DNA of 64,000 nucleotides from CAVWTN01 sp963757945 (GCA_963757945.1 CAVWTN010000002.1:2356001-2420000); one strand, 5' to 3'. Positions 51,443 to 59,703 are shown, counted from the first letter of the stretch. Notes: generated by a model not told the origin, from the letters alone. Program-made: numbers and translations.

Positions 51443-51901
51443 ATGCCGCTCGCGCGGATCGGTCTGGGCGCGAATCTCGGCGATGCGGCGGCCGCGGTCG
51501 AGCGTGCGCTCGCAGCGCTCGCGACGCTCGGCACCGTGCGCGCTCGCTCGCGTCTCTATCGTAGCGAACCCTGGGGCGTCGCGGGCCAACCGCCGTTCGT
51601 CAACGCGGCCGCGCTGCTCGAAACGGCGCTGACGCCGCGCGAGCTGCTCCGCGAGCTGCAGCGGCTCGAACGCGAACTGGGACGCACGCGCACGTATCGC
51701 TGGGGACCGCGCGCGATCGATCTCGACATCCTCGCCTACGACGATCTCGAGCTGCGCGAAGCGGATCTCGTGATCCCGCACGAGCGCTTGCACGAGCGCG
51801 CCTTCGCGCTCGTGCCGCTCGCGGAGATCGACCCGTCGTTCGAGAGCGCGCGCTCGCGTCTGGGCGAGGCCGCGCTCGCGGAGGTTTCGCCGCTAGGCTA
51901 A
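51443..51901 (+). CDS. folK: Hydroxymethyl-dihydropterin pyrophosphokinase
   Basis: This 152-residue kinase transfers diphosphate from ATP to 6-hydroxymethyl-dihydropterin. It has IGLGANLGDAAAAVERAL, RSRLYRSEPWGVAGQPPFVN, RELLRELQRLERELGRTRTY, and the metal motif WGPRAIDLDILAYDD with VIPHERLHERAFALVPLAEI. It ends the folC-folP-folB-folK run. Its last 4 bases overlap the stop of a convergent small gene. No GTP cyclohydrolase gene lies nearby. Confidence 0.95.
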   Translation: MPLARIGLGANLGDAAAAVERALAALATLGTVRARSRLYRSEPWGVAGQPPFVNAAALLETALTPRELLRELQRLERELGRTRTYRWGPRAIDLDILAYDDLELREADLVIPHERLHERAFALVPLAEIDPSFESARSRLGEAALAEVSPLG

Positions 51902-52164
51902 AGGCCGATGTCGCTGAGCCACTTCAGGTAAACCTGCGTCTGCGGCGATTCCAGCCAGTTCGCGACCGTCGCCGTGATGGCGGGAATCGAATGCAATCGC
52001 GCCGCGTGATGCTCGATTTCGGCGCGCGATGCCGGCTGTTTGCTGATGGCCGCATGCAGGCTGTCGAGCGCTTCGCGTCCTTCGGGGTGGTCGCCGAGCG
52101 CTTGGTGCAGTTCGTCGTAGGGCAGCTGCTGCGGGGACTTGGGATCGGAGGAGGTCATGTGCAA
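51898..52164 (-). CDS. Small hypothetical soluble protein
   Basis: This 88-residue (or 86 from the ATG at 52158) acidic-to-neutral helical protein shows QQLPYDELHQALGDHPEGRE, ISKQPASRAEIEHHAARLHS and a C-terminal WLESPQTQVYLKWLSDIGL. I recognise no family. The predicted helices and normal composition suggest a real gene. It converges on folK. The IS110-family element begins about 125 bases upstream of its start, so the insertion may have changed its promoter region. Confidence 0.55.
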   Translation of the reverse strand: MHMTSSDPKSPQQLPYDELHQALGDHPEGREALDSLHAAISKQPASRAEIEHHAARLHSIPAITATVANWLESPQTQVYLKWLSDIGL

Positions 52165-52290
52165 GCGTTGCCCAGATTCGGCGGCCGTTTCCTGCTGCCC
52201 CGTCCAATGGTGTCCTCACCCCCCCTAGTCATCTAAGCTAGTCGAAGCATGTGCATGTCAAAGGATGAGCTTGCAGCCCGACAAGATGAG

Positions 52291-52305
52291 ATGAGAAGGC
52301 CGGTC
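52291..52305 (+). repeat. Left subterminal inverted repeat of the IS110/IS1111 element
   Basis: This 15-base sequence is the exact reverse complement of 53806-53820. Confidence 0.9.
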
Positions 52306-52374
52306 TCCAATCGGGATCGCTTCTGTAACGAAGCCCCGGACGCACTCGAGGTGCAAGGAAGGAGACCGACCTTC

Positions 52375-53541
52375 ATGACCAAGCATACCAAAGCCCAAGG
52401 AAAAGCCAAGTCCCCGACCCCGAACTCGCCGACGATGAGAACAGGAGTCTCCTACCAAGCAAGCAAGGCCGACGCTGCCGGGTCTTCCGGGCGCCTGACG
52501 ATCGGGCTGGATTTAGGCGATCGTTCCACGGCGTACTGCATGCTCGACGCTGACGGACAGATCTTGGCCGAGGGAAAGTTCAAGACGGTGCGGGCGGCGA
52601 TCGATCAACAGTTCGGCCGCCTTGCGCCGGCACGCATTGCGTTGGAAGCCGGCACGCACTCCGGATGGATCAGCCGTTTGATCGAATCGCACGGTCATGA
52701 CGTGATCGTCGCCAACCCCCGCGAGGTGCGCAAGATCTACCAGAACGACCGCAAGAACGACCGCAACGACGCGCGGATTCTGGCACGCTTAGCCCGTGTC
52801 GATCCGCAGTTGCTCGCGCCCATTCACCACCGTGATGCGAAGATGCAGGCCGACCTTGCGACCATCCGAACTCGGGACACGCTTGTGGCGGCGCGGACCA
52901 AGTGCGTCAACGCGATGCGCGGTCTGGTGAAGTCGCTAGGCGGGCGACTGCCCAAGTGCAGCACCGAAAGCTTTTGCAAGCGTGTCGGCGCAGCTATCCC
53001 GGCGGATCTGGAAACGGCTTTGCGCCCCCTGATCGTAACCATCCAGACCCTCAACGAGCAGATCCGCGGCTGTGACAAGCAGATCGAGACGCTCGCGGAG
53101 CAAACCTATCCTCAGACGGCACTGCTGCGCCAGGTCGGCAGCGTCGGGGCGCTTACGTCCACAGCGTTTATCCTCACGATCGCCGACGAAAAACGCTTCA
53201 CGAAGAGCCGCGAGGTCGGTCCCTTTTTGGGATTGGTTCCCCGACAAGACGATTCCGGCGAGCGCAGCTCACAACTACGCATCACCAAGACCGGTAACGC
53301 CTACCTGCGACGACTCTTGGTTGGAAGCGCCCAGTACATCTTGGGGCCTTTCGGACCCGACACCGACCTCCGTCGCTACGGTGAACGGCTGATGCAGCGC
53401 GGCGGCAAGAACGCCAAGAAGCGCGCTGTCGTCGCGGTGGCGCGCAAACTTGCCGTGCTCTTGCACCGGCTGTGGGTCACCGGCGAAGCATACGAGCCCC
53501 TGCGCAACTCCAAGCATCCGGAGCCGATGGAAGCGGCGTAA
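52375..53541 (+). CDS. IS110-family DEDD transposase (IS1111 group)
   Basis: This is a 388-residue transposase with an N-terminal RuvC-like DEDD domain: LTIGLDLGDRSTAYCMLDAD (first Asp), IALEAGTHSGWISRLIESHG (Glu), KNDRNDARILARLARVDPQL (Asp pair). The C-terminal Tnp20-type domain has LRQVGSVGALTSTAFILTIA and VGPFLGLVPRQDDSGERSSQ, with the presumed catalytic Ser in the SGERSSQLRITKTGN region. The ATG at 52375 follows AAGGAAGGAGA; an upstream in-frame ATG at 52249 lies outside the inverted repeat and is not used. The frame is intact, so the element may be active. Confidence 0.93.
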   Translation: MTKHTKAQGKAKSPTPNSPTMRTGVSYQASKADAAGSSGRLTIGLDLGDRSTAYCMLDADGQILAEGKFKTVRAAIDQQFGRLAPARIALEAGTHSGWISRLIESHGHDVIVANPREVRKIYQNDRKNDRNDARILARLARVDPQLLAPIHHRDAKMQADLATIRTRDTLVAARTKCVNAMRGLVKSLGGRLPKCSTESFCKRVGAAIPADLETALRPLIVTIQTLNEQIRGCDKQIETLAEQTYPQTALLRQVGSVGALTSTAFILTIADEKRFTKSREVGPFLGLVPRQDDSGERSSQLRITKTGNAYLRRLLVGSAQYILGPFGPDTDLRRYGERLMQRGGKNAKKRAVVAVARKLAVLLHRLWVTGEAYEPLRNSKHPEPMEAA

Positions 53542-53544
53542 GGC

Positions 53545-53805
53545 AAGCCCTTTAACGAAATACGATACCAACGAGGTCGGCTGCAAGCGGAGCAACGACG
53601 TTTCAATGACCGCCGCGTTCGGGTGACTGCGCCCTGAGCACTGGTCCATCGAGGCCGCGTGACAAGATGGCAGCACCCACCTTTCCGAGGAACCTCAACA
53701 GGCACAGAGCCCCACAGCGGCTCGTCAAAAGTGCGGATGGAAGCAGGGCGAAAGGGCGGCACGAGGGCATTGAAGACGCGCTAACCACCCCGTAATCTTG
53801 ACAAC
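53545..53805 (+). ncRNA. Candidate bridge/seek RNA region in the IS110 right end
   Basis: About 260 non-coding bases lie between the transposase stop and the right inverted repeat. In IS1111-type elements this region encodes the guide RNA that pairs with target and donor DNA. Two short matches to the flanks are visible: GACAAGATG (53661-53669) equals 52280-52288 just outside the left repeat, and ATGGAAGC (53737-53744) equals 53819-53826 across the right boundary. RNA structure was not folded; the assignment is inferred from element type, position and these matches. Confidence 0.4.
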
Positions 53806-53820
53806 GACCGGCCTTCTCAT
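53806..53820 (-). repeat. Right subterminal inverted repeat of the IS110/IS1111 element
   Basis: This is the exact reverse complement of 52291-52305. Confidence 0.9.
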
Positions 53821-53827
53821 GGAAGCT

Positions 53828-53861
53828 CAGGGAGACTGGGGTCAGCGGGGTCCGCTCCCTG
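53828..53861. repeat. REP-like palindrome at the right boundary of the IS110 element
   Basis: CAGGGAG (53828-53834) pairs with CTCCCTG (53855-53861) around a G-rich centre containing ACTGGGGTCAG and GGGGTCCG. It begins 8 bases past the right inverted repeat and ends 20 bases before the accB-like start. IS110-family elements often insert at REP-type palindromes, so this may be the original target. Confidence 0.5.
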
Positions 53862-53881
53862 CCGGAGCGAACCCCCGGAAC

Positions 53882-54328
53882 GTGCAGTGGGAAGAAGTGG
53901 TCGCGCGCGTGCGCGAGGCGGCGGCGATCTGCGCGGACGGGGAACTCGTCCGTCTGAGGATCGATGAACCCTCGTTCGGCTGCGAGATCCGGCGAACGCC
54001 GGCCGGCACGAAGGCGGTCGCGCCGGAGGCCCCCGCCTCGCTCGAGCACGAGGCCGAGGTCATCGCCGCCAACGGCGCGGCGCCGGCCGTGCAGATCGAA
54101 TCGGCGACCGTCTTGAAGGCCGAGAACGTCGGCGTCGTGCGCCTCTCGCGGCCCGCCGTCGCCGAAGGGGGCAGGTTGCCCGGGGTTCGGGAACTTGCGT
54201 ACGTCGAGTCGCTGGGCATCCGCAATCCGATCCGCTCGTCGGGACCCGGCACCGTTGCAAAGATTTTCGTCCAGGATGGCCAGGCCGTCGACTACGGTCA
54301 GCCGCTGTTCGCGATAGAATACGCATGA
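53882..54328 (+). CDS. BCCP-like protein (AccB homologue) lacking the biotin lysine
   Basis: This 148-residue protein is homologous to the biotin carboxyl carrier subunit of acetyl-CoA carboxylase and lies directly upstream of accC (ATGA overlap). The N-terminal helix (WEEVVARVREAAAI) and the C-terminal biotinyl-type domain with GTVAKIFVQDGQAVDYGQPL and FAIEY are clear. At the hairpin where BCCP has VEAMKM, this protein reads YVESLGIRNPI, so the biotin-acceptor Lys is missing. It therefore cannot carry biotin; it may resemble the non-biotinylated BADC proteins that assemble with and restrain plastid acetyl-CoA carboxylase. The GTG at 53882 is chosen; the frame is open up to the IS110 repeat (ATG at 53819). 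Confidence 0.8.
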   Translation: MQWEEVVARVREAAAICADGELVRLRIDEPSFGCEIRRTPAGTKAVAPEAPASLEHEAEVIAANGAAPAVQIESATVLKAENVGVVRLSRPAVAEGGRLPGVRELAYVESLGIRNPIRSSGPGTVAKIFVQDGQAVDYGQPLFAIEYA

Positions 54329-55686
54329 TTTCGAAGATCCTCATCGCCAACCGCGGCGAGATCGCCGTGCGGATCGGCCGCGCCGCGCACGAACTCGGCA
54401 TCGAGACGGTCGCCATCTTCTCAGAGGCGGATCGCGCGGCGCGGCACGTTAAAGACGCCGATGAAGCCTACTGCGTCGGGCCGGGCCCCGTCGCGCGCTC
54501 GTATCTGAACATCCCGAACATCATTTCGGCGGCGCTCATCTCCGGGGCGGATGCGATCCATCCGGGGTACGGTTTCCTGGCCGAAAACGCGCGCTTCGCC
54601 GAGATCTGCGCCGATCACGGGATCACGTTCATCGGGCCGCAGCCCAGCGTCATCTCGCAGATGGGCGACAAGGCCACGGCCAAGCGCGTCATGAGCGAGG
54701 CGAACGTTCCGATCACGCCGGGGAGCGGGATCGTCGAATCGCCCGAGGCCGCGGCGCGCGTCGCGAGCGAGATCGGGTACCCCGTGCTGCTCAAGGCGAC
54801 GGCCGGCGGCGGCGGCAAAGGCATGCGCGCGGCGCGCACGCCGGACGAACTCGAGCACGTCTTCGCGACGGCCCAAGCCGAAGCGGAAGCGAACTTCAAA
54901 GACGGCCGCCTCTATCTCGAAAAGCTGATCTCACACCCGCGGCACATCGAGGTGCAGATCCTCGGCGATTCGTTCGGCAACGTCGTGCATTTGGGTGAAC
55001 GCGATTGCTCGGTCCAAAAGCCCTCGCATCAGAAGCTGATCGAGGAGGCTCCGGCCTCGGCGCTGGACCCGCGGACGCGCGCGCGGCTGCATCAGATCGC
55101 CGTCACGGCGGCGCGGGCGGTCTCGTATCAGAGCGCGGGGACGCTCGAGTTTCTCGTCAGCGGCGACGACGTTTACTTCATGGAGATGAACACGCGGATC
55201 CAAGTGGAGCACCCGGTCACCGAGATGCTCTACGGCGTCGATCTCGTCGCCGAGCAGATTCGCATCGCCGGCGGCAAGCGGCTCTCGGTGAGCCAAGGCG
55301 ACCTGGAACCACGCGGGTATGCGATCGAGTGCCGCATCAACGCGGAGGACGCGGGCGCGAACTTCGCCCCCGCGGCGGGCGTGCTCTCCGAGGCTTCGTT
55401 CCCGGGCGGGTTCGGGGTGCGCGTCGACACGCACGCGTATGCGGGCCTGATGGTGCCGCCGTATTACGATTCGCTGCTCGCGAAGATCGTCGCGCACGCC
55501 TCGACGCGCGAGGGCGCGCTCGCGCGCATCGACGCAGCGTTGCGCGAAACGCACATCTCGGGCGTCAAGACGACCGTCGACATCTGCCGGCGCATCGTGG
55601 CGGACGAGCGCTTCCGCGCCGGCGGCGTTTCGATCGAGTTTCTCCCATCGCTGCTTGCGGAGCCGGCGGCGCTCGTTCCGTCGTGA
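54325..55686 (+). CDS. accC: Biotin carboxylase subunit of acetyl-CoA carboxylase
   Basis: This 453-residue ATP-grasp enzyme carboxylates biotin on BCCP in the first committed step of fatty-acid synthesis. Motifs are ISKILIANRGEIAVRIGRAA, IHPGYGFLAENARFAEICAD, LLKATAGGGGKGMRAART (ATP loop), HIEVQILGDSFGNVVHLGER, DCSVQKPSHQKLIEEAP, YFMEMNTRIQVEHPVTEMLY and the C-terminal YDSLLAKIVAHAS. Every catalytic block is present. It overlaps the BCCP-like gene and nusB by 4 bases each. A biotinylatable carrier must be supplied from elsewhere. Confidence 0.96.
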   Translation: MISKILIANRGEIAVRIGRAAHELGIETVAIFSEADRAARHVKDADEAYCVGPGPVARSYLNIPNIISAALISGADAIHPGYGFLAENARFAEICADHGITFIGPQPSVISQMGDKATAKRVMSEANVPITPGSGIVESPEAAARVASEIGYPVLLKATAGGGGKGMRAARTPDELEHVFATAQAEAEANFKDGRLYLEKLISHPRHIEVQILGDSFGNVVHLGERDCSVQKPSHQKLIEEAPASALDPRTRARLHQIAVTAARAVSYQSAGTLEFLVSGDDVYFMEMNTRIQVEHPVTEMLYGVDLVAEQIRIAGGKRLSVSQGDLEPRGYAIECRINAEDAGANFAPAAGVLSEASFPGGFGVRVDTHAYAGLMVPPYYDSLLAKIVAHASTREGALARIDAALRETHISGVKTTVDICRRIVADERFRAGGVSIEFLPSLLAEPAALVPS

Positions 55687-56078
55687 CTCGCCGGTACGCG
55701 CGCGAGCTTGCGCTGCAAGCGCTGTTCTCCGTTGAAATCGGCGGCCACGCACCGGGCGACGTGCTGGGCGAGACGCTCGCGCGCCCCGGCATCGACGATC
55801 AGCGCTCGTTCGTGAAGGAACTCGTCTTCGGAACGCTCGAGGACGCGGACGAGAGCGACGCGCTGCTCGCGCCCTTGCTCGAAGGTTGGACGATCGAACG
55901 CCTGCCGACGGTCGACCGTCTCGTGCTGCGCATGGGCGTGCATGAGATGCGCCGCCACAGCGAAGTGCCGCGGCCCGTCGTGATCAACGAGGCCGTCGAA
56001 CTCGCCAAGAAATTCTCGACCGAGGAATCGGGCCGTTTCGTGAACGGCGTACTCTCTTCCGCGAGCCGCCTGCTATGA
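55683..56078 (+). CDS. nusB: Transcription antitermination protein NusB
   Basis: This 131-residue all-helical RNA-binding protein acts with NusE (S10) on boxA sites in rRNA operons. Typical segments are TRRYARELALQALFSVEIGG at the start, RSFVKELVFGTLEDADESDA, IERLPTVDRLVLRMGVHEMR and VVINEAVELAKKFSTEESGR with FVNGVLSSASR. GTG at 55683 overlaps the accC stop (GTGA), and its own stop overlaps the PBP start. The accB-accC-nusB...xseA-xseB order is that of Firmicutes-type genomes. Confidence 0.95.
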   Translation: MTRRYARELALQALFSVEIGGHAPGDVLGETLARPGIDDQRSFVKELVFGTLEDADESDALLAPLLEGWTIERLPTVDRLVLRMGVHEMRRHSEVPRPVVINEAVELAKKFSTEESGRFVNGVLSSASRLL

Positions 56079-58276
56079 GCGGGCGCAGGCGACGGCGCAA
56101 GGGCAAGCCGTCGTTCGCCGCGCGGCTCTTCGGCGGCATCGCGATCGCGCTGCTGCTCGCCGTGCTGCTCGGCGTCGGTATCGTCGCGGGCGTCGTTTCC
56201 TCGTACTCCAAGCATTTGCCCGATCTCAACCGCATGGCGGATCTGCAGCCCTCGCGTTCGACGAACATCGTCGCTCGCGACGGAACGCCGCTCGCGGCGC
56301 TCTATCACGAGAACCGGACCTGGGTTTCGATCGACAAGATCCCGCAGATGGTGCGCAACGCCTTCATCGCGACGGAAGATCGCAATTTCTATACGCACCA
56401 TGGTTTGGATTACGGCGGGATCGTGCGCGCGGCGTGGGCCGATTACCGGCACGAGCGGTTCCAAGGCGCGTCGACGATCACGCAGCAGCTCGCGCGCGCG
56501 CTGTTCCTTTCGAACGAGGTCAAGTTCTCGCGTAAGATCCAGGAAGCGCTGCTCGCGATGGAGATCGAGCGCCAGTACACCAAGGACGAGATCCTCGAGC
56601 GCTACCTGAACCTGATCTATTTCGGCTCCGGCGCCTACGGCATCGAAGCCGCGTCGCACACGTACTTCGGGACCGACGTCGGGCACTTGCGGATCGGCCA
56701 GGCCGCGATGCTGGCGGGGATGCCGGCGGCGCCCTCGATCTATTCACCGTACGTCAACCTCGAACACGCAAAAGAACGGCAGGCGCACGTGCTCGAGCGG
56801 ATGGTCGCGGCGAACTTCATCACGCAAGAAGAGGCCGATCGCGAGGGGAGGCTGCCGCTGGGCCTTGTGGGCGAGCGGCCAACCGGGCTGACGGGTTTCA
56901 AGTATCCGTATTTCACGACGTACGTGAACCATCTCGTCGAAGAGCAGTTCGGCGAACAGGCGACGTACGAAGGCGGCCTGCAAGTCACGACGACGCTGGA
57001 TCCGCGAATGCAGAAGATCGCGGAAGAGGCCGTCGATTGGGGCGTCGGCCGTGCGGTGGCCGAAGGGATCGGCGCCCATCAGGGCGCGCTCGTCGCGATT
57101 CGGCCTTCGACGGGCGAGATCGTCGCGATGGTCGGCGGCGCCGGCGGCTTTTCGTTGAAGAATCAATTCAATCGGGCGTGGCAGGCGCGCCGCCAGCCGG
57201 GATCGTCGTTCAAAGCATTCGTCTACACGACCGCGATCGACAACGGGATGCCGCCCACGACGATCGTCGAGGACACGCCGATCTCGTACCCGATGGGCGA
57301 CGGCACGCAGTGGCGGCCGATGGATGACGACAATCGCTATCTCGGGGCGATGACGATGCGCTACGCGCTCGCGCAATCGCGCAACGTCGTCGCCGTGAAG
57401 CTGGCGGAGAAGCTCGGCGTCGATCGCGTGATCCAGTACGCGAAGCGTATGGGCATCAAGGAGCCGCTCGAGCCGAATCTTTCGCTCGCGCTCGGCAGCT
57501 CCGTGGTGACGCCGCTCGACATGGCGTCGGGTTACTCGACGCTCGCGAATGGCGGGATCCACATCGAGCCCTCACCGATTCGCATCGTGCGCGATTCGCT
57601 CGGCACGATCGTGCTGGACAATCGCTTCCCGCAGCAGACCGAGGTCGTCGGCGCGGGGACCGCGTTCGTGATGACGACGATGCTGCAGAGCGTGATCGCC
57701 GAGGGCACGGGCTATCCGAATGCGGTGATCGACCGGCCGGCGGCGGGCAAGACCGGGACGACCTCCGATTTTCGCGACGCGTGGTTCGTCGGCTTCACGC
57801 CGGATCTGGTCGCCGCCGTCTGGATCGGCAACGACGACTACCGGCGCATGCAGGAGTCGTACGGCGGGAACATCCCGGCGCGCATTTGGGCTCGTTTCAT
57901 GCGCAAAGCGCTGGAGAAGACGCCGAAGAACGATTTCGTCCAGCCGGCGAACGAAGTGCAGCGCATCGCGATCTGCGGCAAGGCGGATCGCTACGAGTAC
58001 TTCTTGGTCGGCACTGGACCGAGCGCATCGTGCCTTTCCGGCGGCGGCGTGACGAGTTACACGAAGCGCACCGCGGATGCCGCGGGGCTCCCGCCGGCGA
58101 GCGCCGTCGCATCGCCTGGTGCGGCGCTGGGCGCGGCCGCGAAGGCGGGCGCGCCCGCGGCCGTGGATGTGGTGACGCCGCTCCCCGAGGTCAGACGCGA
58201 CGAGCCGACGGCCCGCCCCGATGACCCGGCGGCGCAGGCCACGCCGCCCGGCCCCGATCCCGAGGTGACCCCCTGA
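56075..58276 (+). CDS. Class A penicillin-binding protein (PBP1A type)
   Basis: This 733-residue bifunctional peptidoglycan synthase has an N-terminal membrane anchor (GIAIALLLAVLLGVGIVAGV) preceded by basic residues. The GT51 transglycosylase has Glu101 in ATEDRNFYTHHG and GASTITQQLARALF. The transpeptidase has S377-x-x-K380 (PGSSFKAF), SRN (AQSRNVVAVK) and the KTGTT box at 559-563. A Cys-containing segment and a long Ala/Pro-rich tail end the protein. It overlaps nusB by 4 bases; xseA follows. Confidence 0.95.
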   Translation: MSGRRRRRKGKPSFAARLFGGIAIALLLAVLLGVGIVAGVVSSYSKHLPDLNRMADLQPSRSTNIVARDGTPLAALYHENRTWVSIDKIPQMVRNAFIATEDRNFYTHHGLDYGGIVRAAWADYRHERFQGASTITQQLARALFLSNEVKFSRKIQEALLAMEIERQYTKDEILERYLNLIYFGSGAYGIEAASHTYFGTDVGHLRIGQAAMLAGMPAAPSIYSPYVNLEHAKERQAHVLERMVAANFITQEEADREGRLPLGLVGERPTGLTGFKYPYFTTYVNHLVEEQFGEQATYEGGLQVTTTLDPRMQKIAEEAVDWGVGRAVAEGIGAHQGALVAIRPSTGEIVAMVGGAGGFSLKNQFNRAWQARRQPGSSFKAFVYTTAIDNGMPPTTIVEDTPISYPMGDGTQWRPMDDDNRYLGAMTMRYALAQSRNVVAVKLAEKLGVDRVIQYAKRMGIKEPLEPNLSLALGSSVVTPLDMASGYSTLANGGIHIEPSPIRIVRDSLGTIVLDNRFPQQTEVVGAGTAFVMTTMLQSVIAEGTGYPNAVIDRPAAGKTGTTSDFRDAWFVGFTPDLVAAVWIGNDDYRRMQESYGGNIPARIWARFMRKALEKTPKNDFVQPANEVQRIAICGKADRYEYFLVGTGPSASCLSGGGVTSYTKRTADAAGLPPASAVASPGAALGAAAKAGAPAAVDVVTPLPEVRRDEPTARPDDPAAQATPPGPDPEVTP

Positions 58277-59703
58277 TTCGGGACGAGGGCTCGTCCGGAA
58301 CGAAGCTCCGCGTCTGGGGCGTACGCGAACTGATGCGCTTCGTCGCGCGCAAGGTCGACGAGTTCAAGCTCGGGGAGATCGCAGTGCGCGGCGAGTTAAC
58401 GGGCGCGAACAAAGGCGCCACCCCCGGCGGCGCGCGCTATTTCGGGCTGAAGGGGCCGAACGTGGTCCTGCCGTGCGTTGCATTCAAAGACGTTGCCGAA
58501 TCGCTTGCCAAGCTCGAGGACGGTGTCGAGGCGATCGTGTACGGCAACGTGCGCTTCTTCGAGAATCGCAGCACCGTCCAGTTGTACGTGACGCGCGTCG
58601 AATTGCTCGGTTCCGGATCGTTCTGGCAGCTCTACGAGCGCACGAAGCGCAAACTCGAAGCGGAAGGGCTCTTCGAGCCCGAGCGGAAGCGGCCGCTGCC
58701 GCGCTTTCCGTTTCGCATCGTCCTCGTTTCCGCACGAGACGCGGACGGAACGAACGACTTCATCGGGGGGCTGCGGGAGAAGTGTCCGTTCCTGGACGTG
58801 CGGCTCGAGCCGGCGCTCGTGCAGGGGCCCAACGCGCCGCACGCGCTCGTGCAGGCGCTCGCGCGCGCCGGCCGGAGCGGCGCGGACTTGATCGTCGTCG
58901 CGCGGGGCGGCGGATCCGACGAGGATCGTATCCCATTCAACGATGAAGGGGTCGCGCGCGCGATCGCCCGTTCGCCGATCCCGGTGATGACGGCGATCGG
59001 TCACCGCGGCGACAACCACATCGCCGACGACGTCGCCGATTTCAAAGCCGACGTGCCGCGCGAGGCCGCGAATCACGTCGCGCGGGCGTTCCTGGACGTG
59101 CAGAAGTACTTGCCGCAGGCGGAGGATCGGATGCGCGCGAGCGTGCTGCGCCGCATCGAAAGCGAGCGTCAGCGCGTGGCCCGTTTGGGGTCGTCGCCGT
59201 TTCTCAACCGCTTCGAGCGGATCGCCGGCGCGAAGCAGCAGACGCTCGATCTGCTCGTGACCGAGCTCTCGCGCGCGCAGGCGGCGGCGGTCTTGGGGAA
59301 GAGTTCGCGACTGGCCTCCCTCGAGCGGCGGCTGCACCCGTTCGAACCGAGCAGACTGCTGGCTTCACGGGGCGCGCGCCTGGCGCGGCTCAACGAGGCG
59401 CTGTCGCTGCACTGGACGGCCTACGCGAAGGCCGCGACGCGGGATCTTGTCGACCGCAGCCGTGCGCTCGAGCGCGCGATCGACGTGCGCCTGCGCGAGA
59501 GCGGCCGGCGCGTCGAACGGCTCGGCGATAAGCTCGCCGGAGCCGACCCGGTCAAGGTCCTGCAACTCGGTTACGCGATCGTCCGCAAGGACGGCCGCGC
59601 CGTCCGCGACGCATCCCAATTTGCCCCCGGCGACGCCCTCGACGCGCAGCTCGCGCATGGGACGGTGCGCGCCCGAGTCGAAGAAAGCAAGCGCGATGAG
59701 TGA
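58276..59703 (+). CDS. xseA: Exodeoxyribonuclease VII large subunit, probable ATT start
   Basis: This large subunit of the single-strand exonuclease ExoVII has an N-terminal OB domain (KLRVWGVRELMRFVARKVDE ... LGEIAVRGELTG), a catalytic domain (IVVARGGGSDEDRIPFNDEG; ARAIARSPIPVMTAIGHRGD) and a long coiled coil (about residues 290-420). The first canonical start, ATG at 58333, would cut into the OB domain. The homologous N-terminus continues to an ATT at 58276 that overlaps the PBP stop as TGATT and lies 7 bases after GAGGTGA, just like the TGATG couplings elsewhere here. 475 residues from ATT, 456 from ATG. xseB overlaps its end. Confidence 0.92.
   Translation: MRDEGSSGTKLRVWGVRELMRFVARKVDEFKLGEIAVRGELTGANKGATPGGARYFGLKGPNVVLPCVAFKDVAESLAKLEDGVEAIVYGNVRFFENRSTVQLYVTRVELLGSGSFWQLYERTKRKLEAEGLFEPERKRPLPRFPFRIVLVSARDADGTNDFIGGLREKCPFLDVRLEPALVQGPNAPHALVQALARAGRSGADLIVVARGGGSDEDRIPFNDEGVARAIARSPIPVMTAIGHRGDNHIADDVADFKADVPREAANHVARAFLDVQKYLPQAEDRMRASVLRRIESERQRVARLGSSPFLNRFERIAGAKQQTLDLLVTELSRAQAAAVLGKSSRLASLERRLHPFEPSRLLASRGARLARLNEALSLHWTAYAKAATRDLVDRSRALERAIDVRLRESGRRVERLGDKLAGADPVKVLQLGYAIVRKDGRAVRDASQFAPGDALDAQLAHGTVRARVEESKRDE

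Larger units (their letters stand above)
52291..53820 (+). mobile_element. IS110-family insertion sequence of the IS1111 type
   Basis: A DEDD transposase gene is flanked by a perfect 15-bp inverted repeat: ATGAGAAGGCCGGTC at 52291-52305 and its reverse complement GACCGGCCTTCTCAT at 53806-53820. Such inverted repeats lying a few bases inside the true ends are the mark of the IS1111 group within IS110. The given limits are the repeats; the real ends lie a few bases outside. The left non-coding end is short (about 70 bases after the repeat), while the right one is about 260 bases, as expected for IS1111 elements whose guide RNA comes from the right end. Confidence 0.85.

Noticed and set aside
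53798..53881. An accB-like start inside the IS110 right end (ATG 53819 or earlier)
   Set aside because: The added residues cross the IS inverted repeat and the REP-like palindrome and do not resemble AccB. The GTG at 53882 directly precedes the conserved helix, although its ribosome-binding site is weak.
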